A stretch of 60,000 nucleotides of DNA from contig NW_019775571.1 in NCBI RefSeq assembly GCF_001039355.2, forward strand, positions 64,001 to 124,000. Direction: 5' to 3'. The stretch comes from Lingula anatina (Eukaryota; Brachiopoda; Lingulata; Lingulida; Lingulidae). The position numbers and the translations under genes are program-made. Positions 1-11,747 of the stretch are shown here, piece by piece. The notes under the pieces are model-generated. The model was not told where the DNA came from and did not search any database. It worked only from the letters and a program-made list of their open reading frames with translations. Positions within the stretch are counted from its first letter, which is position 1. Each line of letters opens with the position of its first letter.

Positions 1-111
1 TATTAATCTGTGATAGTCGTAACTTTCATTCCTCTAGTATAAAATTACATATAAAGTAGGTGCAATTAGAATAATTGAATATCTTAACCATGAGTGATTA
101 TTATATTTCAG

Positions 112-165
112 GCGATGTCTCTAAGCATGCTGTCACAGTATTATCATTTCCATTTTACAAGTTTG
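112..165 (+). other. 54-bp kainate receptor exon upstream of the nested gene
   Basis: The exon is bounded by a TATATTTCAG acceptor and a GTGAGT donor, is exactly 18 codons and is phase 0 at both ends. The peptide contains [10 protein letters not shown] and reads straight into [14 protein letters not shown] of the exon at 5581. This mirrors the EYYHYIFTTLDL...YRYSG stretch of vertebrate GRIK2. It is the only receptor exon seen upstream of the FAS1 gene and proves that gene lies inside an intron. Confidence 0.88.
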
Positions 166-3100
166 GTGAGTATCCCGGATAATTTTTAAATTGTGGTTAG
201 ATATGTAGCGTTATATAAATAATCGTCTTCAGGGCGCGTCGCACTGCAGTATTTGGAATTAATGAATAAGGTGGAAATAAAGCCCTAAGTTCCTTCAGCG
301 TTTTACATACCTGGCTCCTTGCTTCATCAGAATTGCTCTCGACAGTTAAAAAGATCACTCATGTAGCCATTGTTTGTCTTTTAATCTTTATAGCAGGCCC
401 TTCTCCAAATTTAAAAACAGATTATGTCCTTTGAAAGTGATGACTTACGGAGATAATAAAAAGAGACATGAAATGACGTTTCTGACAACCTTATATTGCA
501 AGACATGCATTTGCCATTCACATGTTTTAAAATAAATGGAGTACAGGTGATATCGCAAAATAGATTTGTGTCGAAAAACCGAAATGTTTTCACTTTCGTG
601 GATAGGCTGCATCAGTTGACCGAAGACGTACAGCCCGTGACTTAACGTCCAATTAATTCGTCCATTCCCATTGTTTCTTTTCAAAGGCTACTTTATGCAT
701 ATTTTTATTAACTATTTGTCAGATGCATCTGTGGGGCTACAATCAACCAAACTTTTATTCAAAAAGAAACCCAAATTTATGAACCAATCTTTTTCAAAAC
801 ACAAATAAACGTTCATTAATCGTCATTTGTCTTCGTCATAAGCTAAGTAGATAGAAGGCCTCTGAGCGTTTTTTATATATATTTCCAAAGCCCCGCTGGT
901 AATGTGTTGTTGATGCTATGCACCCTCTGCGCGCATGTCCTGTATTGCTTGTTGCACGTGGGCTGGCGCCTCGAGGTCCCCCTCCGGCAACAAGCCCACC
1001 ATCAGTTTGACGTCCATGCCAAATACTTCTTCCATTATATTAAACACAACGTCATCTAGCTCTAACATTTGTTGCAAAAAGTTGTCCATCAACTCTGGGT
1101 CTTCTGTGACTATTGTTGTCAGCCCTGCTATTTCAGCGTCCTCAAGATCCGACTTCTTCACTGATGAGTCGCCATTGCTCTGCGGACTGGAAGCTGGAGA
1201 GGTCCCGTTTTCGAACCCGTGAACCGTACCGTTGCCCCGCCTTAGGCTCGCCGACTCGAGAGAGTGCGAATCCCCATCACCATCAGCCTGTAGCAGACGC
1301 TCAACAATAAACTGTTTTAGTCTTTTTCGGATGAATTCGATCAATCGTCCTTCAAGTTTCCGGTTGGTAGTTTCCTGATTTTTGTGAACGGTACCATCTT
1401 CAGATCTACCAAGCTGGTCCCCATGATGGTTTCCAAAATGGTTGTGTATCCTATTAACTTGACCAGTATTAGTGCTGTTGTCGCCATCATTGTTGCTTGA
1501 GTATCGGTGACTGTCACCACTGTGAGCGTGGAGAGAGTCGTAAATATGTCCTTTTTTCAAAAGCAAGATTTTAAGCAATGACTTAATGAGTTCTTTATGG
1601 CCTGGGTTGGGGTGGTGGTGGTGGTGATGGTGATACTTGTGATCATATTTCTGAGTGGTCGTCTCCGCTTTTCCAGTGGTGGTGTCTGTTGAGGCAGACG
1701 TGCTGACCGTAGAAAGAATTGTTTGAGCGGTAGGCAATGTGTCAGTGAGGGTCCTCACTACTGTCGTTGCTGTGACAGTACTTGTTGTTCTTTCGAAAGG
1801 TTTCCTCTCATATTGTTCGCACAGGTGCCCACAGGGATCGCCGTAAGCGTCAGGAAGCATAAAAATTTCGTCATAAAGATCTGGTGGAATGATCAGACGA
1901 TCTATGGTATGAATTACGCCATTGGTTGTACAAATATCTGTCGTCTGCAGGGTCGCACCATTAACTTGGATGCTGCCGTTATCTTTAGAGAAAAAGAAGA
2001 TATTGATTTATTTAAACATTTTAATAATATGTGGCTCATTATTTATTATCATGAGTTCACCGGCAATAAAGGCATGAGGGCATATTTTTCTCCACACGGT
2101 TGATTGAGGACTTTATAAGACGGAATAACATTTATAATATTTAATTCATCATTATCATTAGTTCATTGGAAATATAGGCACACTTTACTCCATCACAATG
2201 TAGATAGTGGACTAAGTATTTTAAATTGGCCAAACATAACATATATTTCGTTATTGCCATTGGCTGACAGAATCAATTGGACGCGTAACCAATTTGTTTG
2301 TTGTTCTGTTTGATCAAGAACAGAAACTTATGAAACAAGTTTTCAACTTACAAGCCTTCGTGATCCAAAGCTTGAGTCCGCACTTCGTCTTCACTGCCAT
2401 GTCGTAATGCAGGGACTTCTCATAAAAAGTCCCAATTATTTTATGACATTTGGCCAACTCTGTAGATAAAAAACATGAGATAGTTTAATGATTATAAATA
2501 TATCACTTCTGGTAACAAATTGACAAGTCACCCTGTTTTGAAATATTCTATTTTATGCAGGAGAGATAAAACCAAATGGTGAAGAAAAAGTGATAACATG
2601 GCATTTTCCTTACAATCACTAAAGAGTTTTAAGTTAAATCATTGCGAATATGCTAGCAAGTTCATTTGCCTAAATAATTATTTTGCTTACTGAAGAAAAG
2701 GTAAAAATATATACGACTTATCTGAAATATAAAGGGCTCAGGTAAATATGCCCTAATTGATGTAAATATAAATAATTGGTAACTGTGAAAGATTTGTGTG
2801 CAACGCAAATTCAAATTTCTCTACATACCCCTTTTTGGTTAAAAATAGATCCATGCAGTGATATATAAAAAGGGTAAATCTAAAATAGGAAGAAAAAACA
2901 TAATATGAAATATTTACCTTTTAAGACATCTGAGTTTTCGCTGGCCATTAGAAAATTTTGAACTTCTGTTGGGAGATTGTTGAAAGCGTCATCTGTGGGG
3001 ATTAAGAAAGTGCAACCCTTCCCATACCCGCTGTAGTATCCGTGGTCGTTGTAGTCGTCTGTGTGGTCTATGAAAAAAAAAGCCAATTATTTGTTGTCTT

Positions 3101-6100
3101 TCTCTGTTTGTTTGCATGGTAATTAATCAATTACTTCCTCCAAAGAGGTTATGATTTTGCCTTTGTTGGTTTGTGACACCATGCAGTGACAGTACTGCTT
3201 TGACGCATTTCGTATATTTATCATGTGGGAACGAGAAACATACGAGAACTGTGGAATATTGTCAAATAGTGTCCATTTTTAGATTTAAACAACACAACTA
3301 CAAAAATTCCCCTTACCTGTGTGGTCAAAGAGATCCACTCCATTAAATAGATCAAAGAAAATCTGGAAATTGTTATCGCTGGCAATACTTTGGGCTTCTG
3401 TCGTGTTGGAAAGGTCCAAGAATGGGAAACATAAGTAACAGTCGACCAAATGAACGACGCCATTTTTGGCCCACAGGTCTCTTTTCAATATCTTTGAACC
3501 GGAGGCAATAGTAGCCTAAGAACAACAACGAAAAAAAAAAAGAAAAGAAAAGAAATATTCATTTGATACGAAGAAAATGAGTTATTATCTGACATTTCAA
3601 TGATATAGTGCGTTCATTGCATCGATTGAAATATCAAGTACTTCACATATTTAAATACCCATAGAGATATCTTTAAGAGTACTAAAGTTTGACCATCTAG
3701 CCTGTAAAGCATTTCAGTACGTACATAACCATCGTTCGTTACGCGAATCCTGTCGTTATTCAGAGTCAGGAAAGAAGCTTCGTTCTTGAATTCCTTGCTC
3801 ATCACAAACCCGCTCACTATGTGGTTCCGCAGAAAGTCGATGGCGGTCTGGTTGCATTCTTCCAGGGCGACCTGCAGGTCGTCTGACAGCTTGTCGAACG
3901 CATAGTCGGTTGGGGCAAACACGGTAAATGGACCTAATGGTTTTAATAAATTCGGGATTTTAAGTAGTTTGGCGTGTTTTTATTCATCATTGTATTTTAA
4001 AAAGTACAAAAACTTTAAACAACACGCCCGCGACATCTTCCATCTTCGTAAACGAGTGGGAATTCTGATGAATCATATGAAATAAGAACAGAAATCCATG
4101 GCACTGTAAGAAACTACATACATTTATAGCTTATAGAAAACAAAACATTACCCGCTCCATACGTGCAGACCTCTTCCAATGTCGAATCATTGCTTGAACA
4201 TCTGAGAAGAATGGTGGCAAACTTTGAAGCTTTGATAAAAAGCAACTGCTTTATATTCGGTTTGAATTCCTTCCGGTAGTTTCTAGAGGATTTGTATCCT
4301 CTTCTCTTCGAACCGTAACCTCCACCTCCGTGTCGAAATTCGAATCCATCGTGCCCACCATTATACCCGCTGTCATCATCATATCCGCCATGAGACGAAC
4401 TATAGAAACTGTGGGAATCATGATGGCGAATATATCCACTCCTGCCATTCTGCCCATGGTGCCCTCCGCCATACCCATGAGCATTATGATCTACGTCGTA
4501 TCCATGGGAACTACCACCGTGTCCATGCGAGTCGTGACCACCGTTGTAACCACGGTAACCATATTCACCATGACTAGGATGATCACTGTAATGGCTGTCG
4601 TCGTACCCGCCATCATCCTCGTACCCATCATACCCACCAAAATCACCGTGTCCATAATTACCATGGTCATGACTGTGAACCCCAGCGTTTGCTTGGTGCA
4701 AGAAGTCTACTGCTTCAAGTGCAGCAATAATTCCAAGGAATAAGATATATCTAAAAACCATGGTGACAAGGGGCTCACGTACGTCCCCTCCTCGCCTATA
4801 TTTGTGTGAAAGCGCTATGTGAGTTTAGGTCATAACAAAGAACAGTGATGTTGAGATCGTGGCGTTTACACCAAGCTTTTTCACCTTCCATTGTCTGATT
4901 TTACAGTAAAGTTTCGTATTCGTGCGTCGTTAACTCTTGGTGAGTCATTCTGCTCACTGTTTGTTTTCTGTTTTTGTCATAAAGGATGCACGTTATCTTC
5001 TACATATATGGGCATTCAATGTTTAAAGCTGTTTAATCGGATCTAACTATGCAGACATTGCAATGCTCACTATTTAATGACAGCCCTCAGGCATGCCGCT
5101 TGCGGGGTAAGTAGAACAAGGCGAGGTGTTTTCAACTGTTTCGGATATTTGGTGTCAACGATATTATTTCCTATTCAGGTACTGTAGTCTGTACTTGGAT
5201 CCCTTCACAGACTGGCTAGTTTCCCCACATCGCTTCTTACCTCAAGTATTTATTATATGCTTCCTGCTTATCAACAAGATCTATTCTGTCTTTTTTTTTT
5301 ACATAAGCATACTGGGGTATTTTGGAGGCGAATGTACAATCAATGCATCCAAAATATGCAATAAGCTCAAGTCGGTCGAATCTTTAAAAAATAGCATATG
5401 GGAATATTCATGCCCATAAAAGATATTAGGTATTATATTATGAAATTGTTCCAAGACCGCGGGGGAATTAGTTGTGGTATTATTTCCCTCCAAATCAAAA
5501 TTCTTAATCAGTAAGCATGGTTTGGCAAAATAATAAAAAAAAATTTAATTAATTTTTACACTCTGTATTTTTGCACGTAGGACTTGGACCTTCTGGACCT
5601 AGGAGACTACAGGTATGGAGGTGCCAATCTGACGGGCTTTCGGCTGATAGACTGGGACGATCCCGAGGTGAAGATAGCCATGCTTGATCTGGCCAGTCCC
5701 AAAGCTCTCCCGGTAAGCACGCCTAACCTTTTCTCACTTTGTTACATAAAAAATAGCCTGCGGTTCAGTACACATTACCGCCTCGCTGTCTAGCCTTGTT
5801 GCCTGCAATATATATATTAATGTATATTTGAATGCCACTAGGTAGGTTTTAAATAATTTGCAGGAAACTGGGAGGAAATTGGCACAAATAAAGAATGACT
5901 ATCGTAAAATAAGGCATAAAGTGCCTCCTTATTTTTCTCCATTTTTATGTTAAGTAATGTCCATATTTTCTAGATAAAGCACCACGAAGGATGCTAGTTC
6001 ACCTAAAGATTGTTAGTAAAGGATACGATATTGAAATGGCAAGAGCAAGAACTTGTATAATACTAAACATTATAATTAAATTAACCAAGTTGGTGACATC

Positions 6101-9100
6101 CCAAAATGGCGCTTTAATTCTCAGGGAACACCTTTCGTCGGCGCTGTCCAAACAAAGACCAAGGTAACCGTAGGGCGCCAGAGAGCACCCTGTATACTGG
6201 CTTTACAATTAACCATTGTAGTTGGGATGTTAAATCTTTCTCTCTTTTTCTCTCAACTAAATAAGAGCATAAAGTGCATCATCTATAATTTATGTATCGA
6301 CTTTGTGTCTCGTCTCGTGTTTTGGAAGTGGCATCTGTTTTTCATTTCGTGGCAGCTTGATATTTTAGGTCGTCCGAGAATTCATTTTCTTTCAAACGTT
6401 TATTTCCAAATGAATAATGGATAGTTGAAGATCTGAAATCAAATTGATCCTCAGTAAAAAAAATCAAAGTGTCGCTCTTTTCTTGTGTACGCTTATTCTT
6501 GGTCAAACAACCCCTACACCAAAACTTTATTTGAAGCCAGCTTTTTTAAATCAAAGTCTGCTTTCCCTTCAAGCCAGACCTAGCATCGATTCAATCCATG
6601 TTTTCAGTTTTATCAACTATATGAATTCTGTCATCGATCCGAATCACCCCTTTGAAAGCGTTGTCTGGTCCCAAAAGCGTGACATTGACCCCGCTTCACG
6701 CGAGCAAGCACCACCCAAATTCAGCGAGCCGCCACATGTTTGACTTCATTTTGCTATCCTTTCTTCACTGACCACCTTCACTTCACGATTTACGTACTCT
6801 TTTCTTAACCAGGACGATAATGCAGAGATAAAGAGCAATGTTACGGTAGGTATGGCCTTCGGCAACATCGTTCACTATATGTAGTTCTCTATATGCTGTG
6901 ACTGCCTGGGAATGCATTTCAAAGCTTGCAAACCGTACCATTCATCTACAGTTACACCTGCCTTTTTGGGGACTCTAGTATAGACACCTGTACAGAAACA
7001 TAGTTGCGTTTGAACTTGGAACCTAGGTACACATAGAAACCAATATACGGTAATCATATTGGTTTCTATGAAAAAGAAAACAGTTTGGTGGTTTGACTAC
7101 ATGAACGGACGTTAGGTGCAGTGATTTTTTAATCTGCTTATTGCACGCCTTGGGCTTGGTTTTGACAGTCTCCCTGCATGTGTCGCCAGTGGCAGCATGT
7201 GGACGACATTTTCTCTCCATATTTCACTTGCTTTTGCCTCCCATATTTATTTCCTAATATTCTTATATGCTAGTGAATTTTGGGATATTAATAATAAAAG
7301 AAACATTAACTTGTTTCTTTTTAGAAAAATCATGTACGGAATACATCTTTTTCAATCTTTATTACCGACTTGTTTTTATATATTAACATCTCACTTAGGA
7401 ATAAGGCTTTTTCCTTCTGATCATAATCCCCTTACCCCTTTACCTCTGTGCGATAGAGCGAAATTAAAGGTAATTTAAGTAAGTCTAAGAACCCCATGTT
7501 CGCGTAGAACTATGAACACATTGTAGTAGATCTGCGAGCACTGTAAGGTGACATCCTGACAGCAGGTCTTGCAATAGACAATATTTCAGTATTACGCATG
7601 ACCATGTTTGACCTCTATGACGACCGCAAAAAAGAGGCGGTTTGTTTAAATGCATGCTCTGTCCCGAATTCAGGAATGCTGGGAAATTTACGTAGCGTAG
7701 CGAGTGAAAGGCAACCAAAAAAGTAGATAGCTCCTCAGAAATTCCGACCAGAATGCTGGTAGTGTGTGAATAGAAAGGATAAAAGAAATATAGATATCTA
7801 TATATAGGGTTGACCCAAAAAGATAAATATGCCCGTTTCCATCACTGATGACTATTACAAATAACAGTGATGCTAGGCATTCGCCGTGTATCTCAAAACT
7901 TATACTTACTTCGTTCTTGTTGCTATGTTTTCATTCATTGTCTTATATTACAGTTTATAACGGTGGAGGAGAGCTTTAATTTTTGAGGGAGAAGCTTAAT
8001 TTCTTTGCAGTTTTTTCTTTAATATATTGCTTGAATTATTTTTTCTCTATTTTTCCCCAATATCAGTTGTCTAGATTGAATATTTATTAAACGTGTATTT
8101 GAACCTTTTTTTCTTATGTACAGGTACGTATCATACAGGTTTATATTTAACAAGAGTTTTGCTTTAAAAGCTGCCTTATAACCTTTTCTGCTAAAATACT
8201 ATCAATATAAATACCAATATTGCATCAAACAAAATTCACACCAAACGACATATTCATGATCAGTTAAAATATTGTAGAATCGACCTCTGGTTTTCAGGTA
8301 CAGGCCGCCGTGATGGTAGACGCCGTGATGGTCTTCGCACGAGCAATTACAGACCTGTCGCGCTCACAGACCATCCAAACTCGCAGTTTGGGCTGCTCTA
8401 ATCCCGGGCAGACATGGACTCAAGGCAGCAGCCTGTTCAATTTTCTTACAAGAGTGAGGGCTACTAAGCTTTTTAATTCTCCTTAGGTTCCATGGCTGAG
8501 TACTTTGTAAACATACCGTTAAATAGAGTTGCATTTTAGTATTTTACATGTTAGAAATGACATTGATAAACAGTCGGGTTGCCGATGAATCAGTGGTGGA
8601 TTTTAGTTTTGAGATAACAAATACCTATGAACTGATTGAAAGTCCATGTATTATTTGTAATTAATAAAAAAATGCCCCGTTTCCAGGTAGGGTTGACTGG
8701 TCTGACAGGCAGGATTAAATTTGATGGCGACGGAAAGAGAAGAGACTTCGACTTGGGGATTGTTAAAATGGGGAAAAGGACTCTAGAAAGGGTATTATGA
8801 AATTTCTGGCAACTTTCAAGCCTTCAATGATTCGTAATTCCTAAAAAAAAGCAAAATCCAAGCTACACATGTAACTGAAGTTTAAAGATTAATTCAGAAG
8901 TCAGAAACTTGACATTTGAGCAACCAGTGCTAGCCTATTTCATTTTCGTTTGTAGCTTTTATATTTTTTTCCTTTAAGTGAGCTACCGAAACCATGTGCG
9001 CTTAAACGCTGCCATTACTGTAATTTGCCAGCATCGTAAGGGCTTTTTAATGGGAGATCCTATAATTCTCGTTTAGAGTTATGCTGGTTTATTTGTCGCA

Positions 9101-11707
9101 CGCGTTCAATATGTCTAATGGCCTGAGCGGGTCGCTTTCAGTACAAAAATGAAATCTAAAGACAATATCGGTAATTTACTCTTTTCTTTGACCGCTCACA
9201 TCTTGTCGAAGTGCGCAAACCTCGCGTTCTATAACACTCTGGTCACAATGGTACCCACTTAACGTCTCCTCCATTTCGAGAAATGCGTGTGTCCATTAAA
9301 GAGATAAATTACAAACACAATAGGAATATAAGCTGATTGATGCTTGCTTGGTTAAATATAGGTAGCCATTATTTATTTTTATAAAGAAGACTAAAGATTT
9401 AATTCAACAGTTACTTCATTTTAATGGATTATTACGGATTTATGTTGAATTGAAGTAGACCAGATTATCTGACTTATTTTTGTAAGATCCTTAGTGAAAT
9501 TATTTTCTTAGATCGTATTATTTTACTATAGATTGGTTTCTGGACTCTGGAAGGAGGTGTGAATATCACAGCAAACTTCACCGAGCTGAAGGATCAGCTT
9601 CATGACACTCTGCAAAACAAAACCCTTATTGTCACCACCATTCAGGTAAGTTTGATCTGTAAAAAGAAAATAAACTAAGAGACAATCAAAGTATTGATTA
9701 CGCCAAAAAGGCAACCGCCACTCATGCTCCTAACTAACCAGCGTATTGCAGGGATATATTATGTCTATCATGAGAAAAAATTAATGAATATTCGCATTAT
9801 TAGTATTTCGTGCCATTTAAGAGAAAATACTAAAAAGATGCCACTTTTGTAGGAGCCACCGTATTTGATGCTTCGCAAGGCTCAGCCTGGTGTGGAACTG
9901 AAGGGCAATGCGCGTTTTTATGGTTACTGTGTCGACTTGCTGGCCGAGATCTCCAAGCTGTTGAATTTTAACTTCACCATCAAACTGGTAGACGATGGAA
10001 ACTACGGGGCACCTGTTGGACCAAATGGAGAATGGAATGGTATGGTGCGGGAACTAATAGACATGGTAGGTAGCAAATCCCTCGAATTGTGTTAGGTGTG
10101 ACTAGACGTTAATACCATGCACAGTATTGTGTTGGTTGTGATTGGGGCTAACTCACCAAATTAACTGACATTTACAGAAAACTAATATCAAACGAATATT
10201 CATTACATTGGTGCTAGAGCGGCTTTTTACTTAATTGTATTCACTCAGTGAGTCAGTGAGTGCACCAAATAATAAAAAACCTATTTTAATTTTTTTAATT
10301 TACTTAAAAGTACATAATAAAAACTAAATCACTAAAAATTATCAAATAATACAATTTAAAAACAACATTTTTTGGTATTATTTTCAGAAAGCAGATCTAA
10401 CTGTGGCACCCATGACAATCACATATGTCCGTGAGCAAGTGATAGACTTCACCAAACCATTCATGAACCTGGGGATCAGCATCCTGTTCAAGAAACCAGA
10501 AGCTTCAACTCCAGACCTTTTCGCCTTCATGTCCCCTCTTTCTTTCGAAGTGTGGCTCTACATGTTGGCTGCCTATGTTGGAGTCAGTATAACTCTCTTT
10601 GTGTTGGCCAGGTTCAGCCCATATGAGTGGTACAACACGCACCCTTGCAACCAGGAATCTGACATTGTAGAGAATCAGTTCAACATGCTCAACAGTCTCT
10701 GGTTTACCATCGGCTCTCTTATGCAGCAAGGTTAGTACACCAGTCACAATGTGTGCATTATCCACTGGTGGATCCAGGATTTTGGTAAGGATTGGATAGA
10801 AGAATGAAGGTTTTTTCTTCTCGTTGCTTGGCAAATATGAACAGTACATGAGAACGGGGATTAAAATTGCTTGTTTTGTACTGCTTTTTATTTATTTATT
10901 TATTATTTGGGGAGATGGGAGAGGCGGAGAAATGTGTGCCAGCCCTCCACCCCTCTTCCCTCACTCCCCCCCAAAATCTGCCATTGATTGCTCTCAACAT
11001 GATCAAATCAATCATTGGGAAGGACTTTGACAAATCCCACTTGTTACAAATGTCACTTATTAAATTCAAACAAAATGAATGATAATATTCTTCAAAACAA
11101 TATTTTATTAGTAATAGTCTACACTGTACATAAAAATGTCCAAGTAAGCTGGCTTCAAAACAGAAGTACTTTTCGTAAATAACTAAAAATATAAATCTTG
11201 AAAAGGTGAAATGCTGGAGTGAGTGAGAAAAAAAATTAAAGTTATTACTGTAATGCTATGTATAACACTGTACATTATGTAAGCTGTCTAATTAGCATGA
11301 ATTTCCTATTTCAGGTTCTGATCTTGCCCCTAGAGCTCTTTCCACTCGTATGATAAGCGGCATCTGGTGGTTCTTCACTCTTATTATGATTTCCTCGTAC
11401 ACTGCTAACCTGGCAGCTTTCCTCACAGTGGAGAGGATGATCTCTCCCATTGAAAATGCTGATGACCTGGCAAAACAGACCGATATCAAATATGGCAGCC
11501 AATATGGTGGTTCAACCATGACTTTTTTCAAAGTAAGAACTAATACGTAATTTTTTTTTTTTTGAAAGTGGACTTGGTTTTGGAAAAAGTACAAAGATTT
11601 AGATACTTGACAAGCAGAGAAAACCAGACAAATGATAAGTTTTAAACCAGCAGGGTTTTTTTCCCAGTAGTTAATTTTTTTAGTTTTCATTGAAGCTTCA
11701 GCACAAA

Positions 11708-11747
<40 letters not shown>

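Noticed and set aside
1600-1640. Seven-His run as a cloning tag or vector contamination
   Set aside because: It uses mixed CAC/CAT codons inside a spliced FAS1 gene with natural flanks and no vector sequence.
4330-4743. 137-codon plus-strand frame rich in Ile, Met, Thr and Val
   Set aside because: It is the complement of the Gly/His/Tyr-rich first exon of the FAS1 gene; that exon has a signal peptide, strong start context and correct splice phase.
5126-5580. Extra kainate receptor exon just upstream of 5581
   Set aside because: No peptide there matches the amino-terminal domain, and the 112-165 exon already joins in phase and in alignment.
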